This document shows, one piece after another, positions 25,330 through 37,479 of a DNA stretch of 64,000 nt (positions are counted from its first letter, which is position 1; every line of letters begins with the position of its first letter). The notes beneath the pieces were generated by a model. That model worked only from the letters and a program-made list of their open reading frames with translations. It was not told the origin of the DNA and made no database searches. Location of the stretch: assembly GCF_001640805.2 (NCBI RefSeq), contig NC_066852.1, positions 7,548,194 to 7,612,193 on the forward strand, written 5' to 3'. Both the position numbers and the translations under genes were made by a program. The DNA comes from Lates calcarifer (lineage: Eukaryota > Chordata > Actinopteri > Centropomidae).

Positions 25330-25640
25330 GATTAGGGATCACCAATTCATCACTTCATCATTTTTTGCCATCAGACATTTGTGTGAAATTTTGTCATAAT
25401 AAGCATATGAATTAAAGCGATATAGTATATCGCATTCACAAGAATGGGACAGACATGAGGTCATGACATTGACCTTTGACCACCAAAATCTAGAGTTTAT
25501 CCTTGAGTTAAAGTAAACTTTAAAAAAAAATAATAATAATAATTTGGACTTTCTTAACATATCACATTCACGAAAAAGGGATGAACAAGGGGACAACCCA
25601 AAAACATAATGAGTGCAGCCACGTACATGCAGCGCAAGCT
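25330..25640 (+). repeat. Dispersed fish repeat with two related modules
   Basis: Two modules occur in order: 'atatcgcattcacaagaatg' with 'ggacagacatgaggtcatga' (about 25427-25460), and 'atatcacattcacgaaaaag' with 'ggggacaacccaaaaacata' (about 25559-25608). Similar 'gttcacaagaatgggacgga...acaacccgaaaacataatg' text is common in fish genomes (from memory). The minus-strand open frame across it (25339-25716) is not a gene. Confidence 0.55.
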
Positions 25641-26935
25641 GTGTGACATTCTTGAACGGTTTTCTAGCAACTCTTTGAGGTAGACTGTACTTATTAGGGT
25701 TTACACTGAAGGACAAAGGCAGCCACTGGTGATATATTGGACAGCAGGGAACTATGGGAAATCCATCTTTGTCAGTCTGCTACTTTACATGATAACAGTA
25801 TTGCTCATAACGGCCCATTTTTCACTCCATCTAATCTCCTCAGATCTTCCATTTCCTCCCACCCTCTCCTGTCAGATGGACATTTAATGGCACTGACCAA
25901 CCATCATTCATATTAATGTGGATTATCCGAGAAATCACATCACTTTTTACAGCCTGACTCTAATTCTCATATTGTCATTAAAATTTTAGATTCATGCAGG
26001 TTTTAGAAAAGTTTTATAAAAGGTTCGACAACCTCTTTTAACTTATAACTCATGCCTGTGTGAATGTGAGTCTATGCTCACCAGAAAAAACTTCAGCATG
26101 GGTCATTTGGAACACTTAGAAAGACCTACAATATGTTAACATTTATCTGTGACTGTGTGAACTATGACTGTTGCAGAGAGAACTGTAAATAGTGAGGTTT
26201 TGTTGTCCTCTGTCTCTGATTTTTTTAATCATCACATTTCATAGGTTTCAGAACATCTTGGCAAAGGACTGCAGTTCAAAACAAGCCAGCTAGCTAAGGA
26301 TGGGAAAAACAGAAAGTCCTTCCCTCACCCAAGCAAGGACCAAGCTTCACATCTGCATTGTATCTGGTGAGACTAAACTACACTGGCTGGCCCCTTCTCT
26401 TCAATGCCATGGCTCACTCAGTTGTCAAGCCACAACCACTGTTTATCTAATCCCTCTTGCCTTAACAATAGCTTCTAATTAGCATGTATCCTAACCTGTC
26501 TTACCAAAGAAAAAAGAAAATGGTTTAAGCAACAGAGGTGCTAGATCAGAGACAGCTCATGACAAATTACTTATTCTATCATTTACAACGGAGGACTTGG
26601 TGATGAATTTAGTCTTCTATCAAACTGCCAAAAAACAAGGTTCTAACACTGTGTCTACACAGAAGATGTAGCATGTTGCAATACTTTCCTCATCATTAGT
26701 GCAGAAAAATGTTAACAACATATCATATATCAACATATCTTGACTCCACGCAAGGCAGAAAATGGTAGCAGTCCCCATTAGAGTGTCACACAAATGCAAA
26801 GCAGGACATCTGGAAACGCAGGGCAGTTCAGCCAGCTCAGTGTGACAGGTGTGAATGAAAATGCACATATAAAACAGAAAGAGAGGTTTAAGTCACACTG
26901 AAGTCCTCTCAAGCCCGAACTGTGTTTTTTGCCCA

Positions 26936-26938
<3 letters not shown>
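25641..26938. other. Gene-free AT-rich sequence
   Basis: A patch at 25800-25960 ('gacatttaatggcactgacc', 'cattcatattaatgtggatt') may be a weak conserved non-coding element. No gene seen. Confidence 0.5.

Positions 26939-27020
<82 letters not shown>
26939..27020. repeat. (TC)n(AC)n compound microsatellite
   Basis: (TC)n at 26939-26970 passes directly into (AC)n at 26971-27020. Open frames crossing it on both strands are artefacts of the repeat. Confidence 0.97.
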
Positions 27021-27022
<2 letters not shown>

Positions 27023-27673
27023 GTGATCCTACCTTTTCAGACGATCTTCCATCTGCTTGGCCTTCTCCGTGGCTGCAGCCAGAAGCCACAGCAGCATATG
27101 TCAGCGTTTGCATTGAAGAGATGAATTGAGCTTTCTGGGTCAGCCTTTCATCTGGTCCTTTGATGGGCCTAACTGGCTCTGCAGCTGTGGATGGGAAGGT
27201 GGATAACACACACACTTGTTCATATATTGCACTTTGCAAAAATGCGAAAATTTAATTGTAACATGTTACTGAGCTTCAGTTTTTTTTTTTTTTTCTAAAG
27301 CAAATGTGACGCAAATTACTTTTTTCCTACTTTTCCCCAATGTATTCTGCTCAGGAATTCTATAGGGATATTCACTTCACTAGTGTCAAGGAAATATCAT
27401 GCATGAATATCCTAGGGAATAGTTGATATGCTTTGAATAACAACTGATATCATGTAGTGAAACTACATCCACTGCTGGCTACTGGCCATACTGCAGCTCT
27501 AAATTATTAGAAAGTGTCATTAAAAAGACATCCAACACTAACCGCCACATTTCCATGAAATTTGTTGTGGATATTCCTGGTCCCAAGAGGATGAGCCCTA
27601 TTGATTTTCATGAACCTCCATGTGTATTAATGCAGTATATTGTACATTGAGTATGAACACACAGTTCCTCTAA

Positions 27674-27745
27674 AACTTCAATTCAATTTTATTTATACAG
27701 CGCAGAATCACAACAAAAGTCATCTCAAGGCAACAAACAAAACTA
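27674..27745 (-). mobile_element. 3' tail of a Rex1-type LINE
   Basis: Contains 'aattcaattttatttatacag' followed by 'atcacaacaaaagtcatctc', the reverse complement of the common fish LINE tail that ends in AATAAAATTGAATT repeats. Only the tail is present. The family name is from memory. Confidence 0.6.
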
Positions 27746-28199
27746 TACAGACATTTATATGGCACTGGAATCTTTTGCCTGACTAACACATCATTGCTAT
27801 ACAACTACATAAAAATACAATATATTCAATGCGCTGCTGTTGCAGTATGCGAAAAGATGTTTGTTAGGGTCATATTAGTCATGTTAGAGTATGCTTCTCC
27901 ACACATATTTTTATTCCTCATCATAACTGCAGGCAGTTGAGGTATGAAAATATGAACCAAAATGAGTGTGTATGAAGAGAATCGGACAAAGTCGATGCCA
28001 CGACATCTGTGTCAAAACAGCAATTACATGCTGGCCTGATTCATAACGATAAACGCAGAGCTGGGTCACAGAGACACAGGTCCCTGAATTCAATTAGTGA
28101 CACACACACATACACAAGCTCCCAGGGTGCTGGCAGCTCAATCAGGTGTGGAAACCTTGCTATCACTGATTTAACTGAAAGACAGTTCCCCTGTGTGTG

Positions 28200-28500
28200 T
28201 GTTCCTTGTTCTTGTATGCCAGTGGGGACTTTAACCTGAATGTACACTAACCCATGGGGACTGTTGCCACTGTGGAGACAAAAATTGAGGTCGGAGAGAG
28301 ACTGCTTTTTGAGGGACTTGGTTTTAGGGTTCAGGCTATAATTAGGTTAAGGTTAGCATTACGGTCAGGGCATTTTGTTGTGATGGTTAAGGTCAGAGTG
28401 AGGGGCTAAGGAATGCATGCATTATGTCAATGTGTGTCCCCACTGAATTAGTGGAACAAAGGTGTGTGCGTGTGTGTGTGTGCGCATGTGTGTTTGCATG
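28200..28500 (+). repeat. GGTTAGG-rich dispersed element (copy 2) with GT-rich tail
   Basis: Same order of blocks as copy 1: 'ttggttttagggttcagg', 'attaggttaaggttagc', 'cattttgttgtgatggttaa', 'gtgaggggctaaggaatgc', 'attatgtcaatgtgtgtccc', then a GT/GC-rich tract at about 28461-28500. Same orientation as copy 1. Confidence 0.75.
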
Positions 28501-28639
28501 TAGCATACTGTCGGTATGTCTCCAGAGCTACTCAACCACACACTGAGCTGTCACTCAGACCTCATCTGGACTGACAGTGAAGTCTCATGTGCAGTGAGGA
28601 CTCCAGTCTCAGATCTATCTCACATTACCCCATCTTTTC

Positions 28640-28800
28640 TACAGCTGTATTCCATTCAGATGAGTTGTGGTTTGAATCCAGTCCGACAGGGAAAAACTGC
28701 AGCAAACATTTGAAATGTGCTCTTGAGCAAGACCCTCAGGTCTTATCCCAGAGTCTCCCTTCACAGACAATCCCATTTCAAACGTGTTTCCCATAAATTC
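28640..28800 (+). mobile_element. SINE relic
   Basis: A B-box-like word (GGTTTGAATCC at about 28669-28679) is followed about 45 nt later by 'tgtgctcttgagcaagaccc', a motif found in the body of several fish SINE families. The A-box half is not recognisable, so this is a fragment. Confidence 0.5.
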
Positions 28801-29029
28801 AGGAGAGCTTAGCAATGTGCATGAAGGCGCTCTCACAGACATTCCCTATGTGAATCCTGCAGACCTTGGTTGAGGGAAAATACCCTATGACTGATAGAGT
28901 AATGTAAAAATTATAATGATATGGAAAGCTTTGAGGGGTCCTCTAGTGAATTTCAGTGGCAACATTAAGTAGCAGCCAAGAAATCCAGCGTCCAGTTTGG
29001 TGGACACAGAATTACATCTCTTATCTTTG

Positions 29030-30250
29030 CTATTGATGTATACCTACTGGCTTTATTGGGCAGTGACCTCCACAAACAATTAACATCTGGCACTAGCTAG
29101 TATTAATGATTAGGACAACACAATTATTTCATGTGAAGGCAGGGACATTAGTTTACTAAAAAGGTGTGTTTTATTGCATGGGAAATTAGATAAGGTTTAA
29201 AAGAGGTTTAAATGACTTTAACCGCAGTAACAAAGACCAACCAAGGGTGATTTCGTTTGTTATAAACTCCTGACTAGCACTGAGTCTCTTTGCTGCAGGT
29301 CAAAGACAAAGATCCAGATACAGAAGTAGCCTGAAGTAGTAAAGTCTACTTATAATCTCTCTATAATCCTCCACTCAAGACCGTGATCCACTGTCTTCCC
29401 TGGAGGAGGCAGAGAACACAGTCCTACTGGGCCTATCAGCTCAGCGCAATGATGAAAAGCACCATCTGACTTACTGCTGCAGCTAATTGGAGCTCCAATG
29501 TGCTAATTAAATCAAGGAGCCACCTGGCATGTGACATGCAGCGTGTGTGTATCCTCCCAGAGATGAAAACTTCAGACTCCTGTTTGTGTAGACATTCCAG
29601 ATGATATTCCAGTTGATTTTTTTTTACTCTCTCCATATGCACAAGCAGTCTGTCCCTTGTCTCATTTAAAAGCAACCAATAACACAAGAGCCTTGGCTGC
29701 CTGGGTGTCCTGAGTTCTCTGCAATCAGGACCATTTGAAAATGTCAGGCTCCCTTGTTAGCAATTCAAACAGGCAAAGAGGCAATTACGCCATTTTCATG
29801 TTTCCACCGAGGCCCTGCTGCCTCCGACACAACTCTGACACTGTGCCCCCGTGTTTTAATACGGCCGACAGGAACATTACATTCCTCAGCTGCTATGAAA
29901 AACTAACCGAGCCATATTAATGCCCCCCACCCCCCACCCCCCAGCCTCCATTCCCATCGCCTCCCTCTCCTATCTCTCTCAATCACCCTTATCTCTCTTT
30001 CTCCAGCCCTCACCTCCTCTTTCATTTCCGAGACAGTCTGTCATTTGGGCAACATGGCGGCATGATTGTGGCTTCCGCTGGAGGGGGAGAGCCGAATGCT
30101 ATCATCACTCCAGGGCCATAATCAATAGTGTCAGTAATGGCGATGGACAGGAGAACAGTGGATTGCTGCAGGGTCCTCAGAGATCATATTGGAGGGCTTT
30201 GTCTTTTCTGCTCTCCCCACAGTCCTGTTAAATTATTCTGCAGGCGTTCC
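29030..30250. promoter_or_regulatory. Candidate conserved non-coding cluster (strong)
   Basis: About 1.2 kb of repeat-poor, balanced sequence. Landmarks: 'tagtattaatgattagg' (29099-29115), a 14-bp palindrome ATTGGAGCTCCAAT (29486-29499) between CTAATT cores, 'gaggcaattacgccattttc' (29778-29797), 'cgagccatattaatgccccc', 'tctgtcatttgggcaacatg' and 'ccataatcaatagtgtcagt'. A C-rich CCCCCACC run at 29921-29945 splits the block. Open frames across it resemble no protein. Confidence 0.4.
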
Positions 30251-32989
30251 TACTGTCAGCCTCATTCCACTGAGGCCTGCAGTAAGAGAAACACTGTTCT
30301 ATTATAAAGGGTATGGAGCTTATGTTGCCTGTTGAAAGGCTTCCAAAGATATAGTCACTGGCATGGGTGTGCTAGTTGATCAAAAATGTGAATTTATCCA
30401 ATGGGAAGTTTAAGCCATGGCATGTATTTGGTCAGAGATACATTCCAAAAGTGTTGATATTTACCAGTTTGCAAGCGGTATCAATATTTTACCTTTCAAT
30501 AGAATGGTGAAGGAATGAGTTCTGAACCCAGAAATAAGTTGGCATTTTAGCACTTCCAGTTCCCTCGTCCCAAAGTCAATGGGTTTTTTGAGATGGTTTT
30601 TGGATAGATGGCTGAAATAAGGTCTGTGGTTAACACAAGGTTAACACTAACAGCTTTTATGAGTCTTAAAAAAGGTGGTCGCTAACAAGTGGCTAAATGA
30701 GACTACAGAGGTTGTCGACATCATTAAACTGCACATAAAAACCAATCTACTCACCAGTCTGCCTTTATGGCCTCGTTGTGTTTATACTTACACTCTTGCA
30801 AACAATCACTAACCAACTGTGGTGTAGTGTGTGTGGCATTAGGTTTTTACTTCTGGCGATTGTATTCAGGCTTCAATAATCAGTGGTGTTCATCAGTGAA
30901 GATTACTTGCTTAACAAAACGTTTAAGTATCATAAACTTTTGTTGGTCACAGATAATTGCAATCACAATAATCCAAAAGACAATTTTAAAAAATCCCACT
31001 GGTTTTTTTGTAGAGGGAACCAGGGTGCTGCTAACTTCCAGGTTGGCCTACAAAAATACATAATCTCTGCAGCACTCTATTATCATTATCACGGATTGGT
31101 GCAGCCCTTTTCTTTTCACTAGCATTATGGTGCTTGGTGCAGCCTGGACTACTCAACCTGTACTTAATGAGAAAATGCCCCCTCTGGTGTCATTACCATA
31201 TTTTTTTAAATGCTAGAACATATTTTTTCAATTCAAGGACAGAGCCTCAGAAATGTTTTCATAGGGAAGAGATATATTGCCAACAGTTTGTGCTGCAGAG
31301 TAAATAAAGCATACTTAAGAAAGATACACCAATGGGATAAGATCACATTTAGAAAATCATTCCAGATAATAAATTATTTAGTGTATTCAGTATATTTTGT
31401 AATTGTCTTTTCTGAACTGTGAGTGACAGGTTCTGCCATTCCCGCACAAGATTCAAATTTCTTTTAACATGCAGAAACGATTCACAGGATGCAACATGTA
31501 ATCCTGCAGTACTATTCTCATTGATATTAGACTCAGTTTACTCTCACAGAAATATCAAATCTGTATAAAGTCACAAATGATGCAAGCCAAACACTCCACT
31601 CTTTCAAACTCAAAAATAAAAACACTGAACCATCAAAAAGCTGGGTAACATACAGTATATTGTAGTGCAGTCACAGGAAACGCACAGTATTTGTCAGGCT
31701 AGCACTGACAACGATTATTCATCAAAAATGTGTCTACAAAGAAAGTTAATTTTCTGCATACTGCAAGGGGATGTGGCACAGTAAGAAACATCCACAGTGA
31801 GCTGTTAGATAACACAGAGGGCTTTCAGCTGTGTTTTTTAGGCTTCCATCTCATAGCAGGTGCATTCCTATTTCAATCAATCCAGCTGTCTACATAGGGC
31901 ATGTAATGGCCTCATGTTTTACCCACTAGCACTGTTGTTTTTCCAAAAATCTTTAGTGTTGTGATTATCAGCTAAGGATGCTTTGGTTGCTAGTGTCCTC
32001 CATTTTCGTAGCAGAGAACATAACATTTAGTTTATGCATAGGTCAATAGGACATGTCAGTCATAGTGAGTTTACAGCCTTGCTGACAGCTACTCATAGTT
32101 GTTTGTTTTATGTATTATGATTAATTCATATTATTTTTCATGTTTACGTTTCATAGTGACTCAGACTACGGTACTACAGTGCCCTCCTGTGCCTGCACAG
32201 CTACCTGCTGCTCTGCTAACATAGTGTAGTATAAGAGCTGCAGGCTACATGCCTCCAACTCCTCAGCAAGGTAAAAAATCCTTTTACTGTGTTCTGCTAT
32301 TGTGTAGAAAACTACCTGCACTGTGTACTGCATGAAATCACATCATGGTCACTAACAGCATGATGGAAGTATTGACAGAGGTTTTCTTAAAATAACTTTA
32401 CTGTAAACAGATACAACAGAGGAGCAACTGTTGCTTCTCCAAGAATTTTAGGACCTGGAGTATTAAAACACACCTGCTGTTATTGCTGGTAAACACCAGT
32501 GTCACCAAATAAACCAAGACTGAAATCTTATAACCTTAGCCTGAATCACAAATTCTTCTACAGTACAATTAGCTCAAATGGGATTTAAAGCTACTGTATT
32601 CTCAATGAGTAAAAGTAAATGAAGTCTCTGGCGTGTGAGGACGAGCCCTCTGGGTTATGTATTCCAGCACTGTGACATGTCATCCTTCAGGCCAGGACTC
32701 TATGAGGCATAAAGCTCCAGGCAAACTGCTGCTCTCTCGGCTCCCTGGCAGTGTTGAGAGGTGTGGAAGAGCAATCTGTTCTCACAGGGGAAGACAGAGA
32801 GAAAATAGGGCATCACTGTTAAGACATGGGAGAAGCCACACCGGACCTGTGTAGGATTAGGCAAGCAGGCCCCTAGCTACCTGGCTGCACCAGCTCAACA
32901 CTGCATAGTGAACTTGTGCTCAACATACCTTGTAATGTTAACAGATAGCACCGTTTTACTGTGCTTTCATTACATCTCATTCCCAGATG
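30251..32989. other. Gene-free sequence
   Basis: AT-rich with small unsupported frames (30767-31063, 31210-31422, 32657-32854). At 32229 a TATAAGAG word is followed by a donor-like CAGCAAG|GTAAAAA at 32266-32277, too weak to call a noncoding transcript. Confidence 0.5.
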
Positions 32990-33420
32990 GAGCTGTGTGG
33001 AATTCTTTTCCTCTGAGTACTGTTACATGACGATATTAGCCCAGTCAGCCAGTAATGTGAGAAGTCAGTCGTCTTAACTTGTGACAGCAACGTACAGCTA
33101 TTGTACAGCTATTATTGTGCTGCTGTGTCAAGGTGTTTCTGGGGTTTCTAAGCCTTTCATTATTAGCTGCAAGAGAGCCACATAGAAGAAGGCATCTGAT
33201 TATTCAGCTGTGGAGCAGAACAGCTTCACCTCACAGCAGGAGGCACCACGTTTTTTTAAAGACAAGGAAAAATGCATTTTGCCATCTTTTTGGAGGATGG
33301 GGAAGGGAGCTGGTGGGAGGGGGCAGAGAGAGCAGAAAAGATGCAATTTCACAGCTGAGCACGCCCGCTTGGTTCTCCAGCGTGAGCGGGGAAGGATTTC
33401 ACACCTGAGGTAATAACAGA
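32990..33420. promoter_or_regulatory. Candidate conserved non-coding element
   Basis: Contains a tandem 11-bp duplication (GTACAGCTATT twice, about 33093-33115), 'cctttcattattagctgcaa', 'ctgattattcagctgtgg' and a G-rich stretch 33296-33330. The 97- and 67-codon frames here overlap in different frames and are not supported as genes. Confidence 0.3.
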
Positions 33421-34059
33421 GCGGAGGTAGAAGATGGGATCAAATTTTTACACTGCTACCCGTCTGTTTCTCTTCATCAGGGAAGACGGTGTTGCCCTTT
33501 ACAAGGTCTTAAACTAGCACGTACTTTATAAGAGCAACACAGTGTCTTACATTCACTTAACTCCACTTTTTCTCATTTTTCTCCCTGCAGCCCTTATTCA
33601 TCTGGTGAGATTACTTTGTGCAAGGGGTGGATTTACAAGTAATTTTATGTCACGGTCTAATGAATGAATTGAATTCACAATTTGTTGTTCGATTTCATGG
33701 CTTTTTTTTTTTTTAATCATAGAAATTCTTTTTTTAAATTTTACTTTCCTTCAATCTGCCATGTCTACCTGGAACTTACTCAGTAGTTTTCTACATTTTC
33801 CAGAACCTTTCACACCTAGTGAACCAGCCTCAATTGGTTTCATCTGCTCTTTGTTTTACAGTCGAGCACAAAACAGAAGTGGTACTTAAAATGCATCTTA
33901 TAGTTACATTGCATTGTTTACTGATGCTGTTGTTAATGGAGAAATTCATCTCTCTGCCTCTTCTACAATGGTTTTCTCTGTGTATTACCGTTGACTGTTA
34001 CCCATCTTGGTTATGCATGTTTACATACTAACATACGAACAACTGCTTATTGGGAGTAA

Positions 34060-34590
34060 ACAAAACTAGTACAGCTGAAGTTGATGGTAATGTCATTAAT
34101 TTTGCAGGAATTTGGTCATAAATCAATGCACTGGGCAAATAAAAATGTGACTTGATGATAGGGCTAGATGAAATGTTCACTAAAGGGGATCACAAATGTT
34201 ACAACCACAATTCATCCTGACAGGGACCTGAATGTCATAATCAAATTTCAACAAACATGTTCCATGTGAGTTTCCCTCTAATCAAATTTCCACTCACAAA
34301 CACCAATGTCAGCCTTATAGTGGTGCTAGAATAAAAGTCAGGGGATCATCAAAGTCACTGGCATTCATCGTCTGGGATCCATGTCTGCACCAATCCATCT
34401 CATCCATGTTGAGATATTTTACTATTTAACTTTTACCTGCTTCTTAGCGTTTATCCTCTGTGGAACCATGGATATCTGTACAAAATTTTATGACAATCCA
34501 TACTATAGTTGTCAAGATATTTCAGTCTGGACCAAAGTTTTGGACTGACTGACAGACTTGCCATCCCTGTTCTTATATGTGTGGTGAACA
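34060..34590 (+). repeat. Dispersed repeat family A, most complete copy
   Basis: A long, old repeat of a type common in fish genomes. Words in order: 'ggtaatgtcattaattttgc', 'atttggtcataaatcaatgc', 'gatgatagggctagatgaaa', 'cacaaacaccaatgtcagcc', 'gtggtgctagaataaaagtc', 'aggggatcatcaaagtcact', 'gtacaaaattttatgacaat', 'gttgtcaagatatttcagtc', 'tggaccaaagttttggactg'. It has an internal near-duplication (the 'gctaga..aaagtcaggggatca' module occurs twice in decayed form). No coding capacity. Confidence 0.7.
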
Positions 34591-34695
34591 AATACCATTT
34601 CCTTAGTTTAGTAATGCCTCAACTGATGAGCTTAAGGAGAGAAAAGACCTGGACACAGCATGCTAAACTGAAACTTTAGTCTGTCCAGCACATGA

Positions 34696-34713
34696 ACACA
34701 CACCCACGCACGC

Positions 34714-34755
<42 letters not shown>

Positions 34756-34765
34756 ACACACACAC
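34696..34765. repeat. (CA)n microsatellite, interrupted
   Basis: CA-rich tract with CG and GA interruptions, about 100 bp after the family A repeat. Confidence 0.9.
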
Positions 34766-34839
34766 CTGTATGTCCATCCTTACCAACAATAATGCAATAG
34801 TTACCCTTTGACCCTGCTCCCTTCTATTGTTATGCAGAA

Positions 34840-35640
34840 GCCATTTCATCTCATTAGATGCAGTCAGTCAGTCAGATGGCTAAACACACCTTAGCTGAGG
34901 AATCAATCTGCTATCTCTATGGGCCCACCAGCAAAGCAACACACACACCCCTTATAACTGCAGTAGAGGATAATCAAACTCCATAATTGCTTTTTAAATC
35001 ACAACGTTAATGACAAGATCTCTCGATTGTAATGCATTGTAATCACGCCATTAATATGGATATGACTGCAGCATTGGGAGCCATCTGTTTGGCTGAGGCA
35101 GCGCTGGACGTTTTCCAACAGACATAGTCACTTCAAGGACTGTATTTTGGCCAGCGACCACAGGCAACATAATCAATGTGAATGCCACCACCAGCGCTGG
35201 GAAATGAGGGACCTAAATTGATCCATCAATCACCTATTCAGACAATGTTTATTCAGCTTTGCCTCACTTCGCAGTTATTCACACTCGCAGATGAAAGCTC
35301 CAATAAAAAAGATGGCAGGGACTGGAAAGCAATAGCATGGCACAAAAACAGGCGCTCTTTACACAAGGCTTTAGTGTTCGTATTTGGTGAGGTAGGTGAT
35401 TGCCTTGGGTTACCTCTGGGTGGAATCAATTATACAAGCTTTTTAAAAGGCCCTCTTTGGTCTTCACAGGAAAGCACGAAGCGAGCAAGCTCCCGAGGTA
35501 TCTAGCATTATTCCTTTTTATGTGCTTACATCAAACTTTCTCTTTCTTCTCAAACTTTTCCGTACTTACTGCCAGAGTAGAAATGTGGGGCATTTGAGAT
35601 GTTATTGCTAAACTTCAATTGCCCCCCTTCCCGTTTTCCT
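34840..35640. promoter_or_regulatory. Candidate conserved non-coding block (strong)
   Basis: About 0.8 kb, repeat-free, with 'ctccataattgctttttaaa', 'cacgccattaatatggatat', 'aaattgatccatcaatcacc' (PBX/HOX-like ATCAATCA at 35225-35232), 'gctccaataaaaaagatggc' (HOX-like AATAAA) and 'atcaattatacaagcttttt'. The 107-codon open frame at 35182-35505 has no family resemblance. Confidence 0.4.
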
Positions 35641-36489
35641 TCCCCTTATGACTAATGTATTTCCAGTACAAAACCATATGTTCCTTTTAAAGCAGCTCCA
35701 CAGCAACTCCTGGGTGCTGTCGCCGTATTTGTGGTCACAGGGGTGGCAAGAACCAAAAATACTTCTTATTTTTCCTCAGGGCATTTCTGACAGCTTCACT
35801 TTGTGTTTTAGCATTAAAGGAATGAGAAAATCTAACCCCTGCTTTATTTTGACATGGGTCGCTCATTGGCATTGCTACATTCACCCAGCTACTGTCTGGG
35901 AAGACCAGAAGCTGGGTGAATGGATGTGTGGGTTATTTAGGGGTATCCTAAAGAAAGAATAGTTAAAGCAGCCACTTAAATCCAAAGCCTTCACAAGTAG
36001 AGATGAGGGAAAAAAATAAGGATTTGTAATTGAAATTTAGGAATCTAGGGTTAAATCAAAATCTGAAAAAAAAGCATCCTCTGAGAGAAACATGTCAACA
36101 AGAAGATTTTGCCAGACGATGCTTCATTGTCTCATTTCCTTTACTGAATATCTAATGCAAATTCCTAATTCCACTGATATTAAGAGTCAAAGAGTCTAGA
36201 CAGGGAAGACTGTGGGATGTTGATGAAACTGCTCCCTTGATGATGACGATGATGAATGTCAAATAAAAATCTATGTGAGGGTGACTACAGATACATTTTT
36301 CTGGTTAAGTCCTGTTGGTTATGCATTGAAACAAAGCTCATTTGACAATGAAAGCAAAAGCAATAGGAGCCCTTAACATCTTGCACACAGCACTTTCAGT
36401 TTATGGCTTCCTGGCACCTAATTTGCAAGTTTCCTGGAGTTACAAAACTCTTGAAAGAGAACATTTTTGTTACATCTTCCTAGTGTAGC

Positions 36490-37130
36490 TTGAAGCACAG
36501 AGTATGCTAACCACATGCTACTGTCTGTCTGTTATATCTCCTGCCAGGCAATTTAAATTTGGGCCTTTTTTACCTGCTGAAACATTGGAGCTTTGGGTCT
36601 TTTATAGTCTGTGGTTAATTGGCAAGCCTGCCTACACTCCCTCAGAGCAGAAGACGGTCTGCAGGGAGGAGGGCAACCAACGCAACACATCTCATCTCTC
36701 TGTAGATTTCTTCATCTCTTGTAATTAATTGCATCTTTAAAAGAACAAAATGTAAATACGCCGCTGACACACTGCCAATTAATTTTCAATCGACGTCTTC
36801 CTGACGCTTTCTGCTCAACCGAGGGGGAAATCAAAAGTTTTAGAGGGTGTTACGAAAGCTTTAATAGTGTCCCTTTGTTCCTGGCAACACATTGTGAAAA
36901 ATGCATTCAGGCCTGACAAAGTGCTCCTGCTCCGTGTAATCAATTCCCCCAGCTTCTACCAGCCAGAGAAGACGGGGTGGAGGGAAGATCTGAGAGAAAT
37001 CAGCATCTCACTTGTCTCTCCTTGTTCTTTGATCAGGCAAAACAAGGTTTCTTTCACATCGAGGAAATGTAGACAAAAAGAAAACCACCTTATCTTTGCA
37101 GGACAAATATTCAGTTACTGATGTTGATGA
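36490..37130. promoter_or_regulatory. Candidate conserved non-coding block (strong)
   Basis: Repeat-free, with 'gtggttaattggcaagcc', 'gtaattaattgcatcttt' (homeodomain/POU, 36721-36738), 'acactgccaattaattttca', 'gaaagctttaatagtgtccc' and 'gtgtaatcaattcccccagc'. No supported protein. Confidence 0.38.
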
Positions 37131-37479
37131 TGATGTTGCTGGTAATTAAAAGATCAGTAATCATTAAGTCCAGTCATTGGTAACTGTAAGGCCAATCTAC
37201 CGTAAGGCCAGTTTAATCCCCAAAAGCAATGATACATGATGAGGATATGGTGTATATGGATATATACTACATTTCTGTATCCAGCATATATACACAGGCA
37301 CACACAGTACTGTTGTGCACACAGTGTTGTAAGTGTGTTTAACCCATATGTGGACACCAATATTTTGGATTTTTGTTTGACTTTTACTGTCTCTTGAGAT
37401 GTAGACCTTGGCCATCTACAGGAAGCAGAGTAAGGATAGCAGGAACAAGACTCTACAGTTCACCATCAAACCTTAGAAT

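Noticed and set aside
25339..25716. 125-codon minus-strand open frame
   Set aside because: Lies across a dispersed non-coding repeat.
26778..27239. 153-codon minus-strand open frame
   Set aside because: Its length comes from the (TC)n(AC)n microsatellite, which reads as Cys-Val and Arg-Glu repeats.
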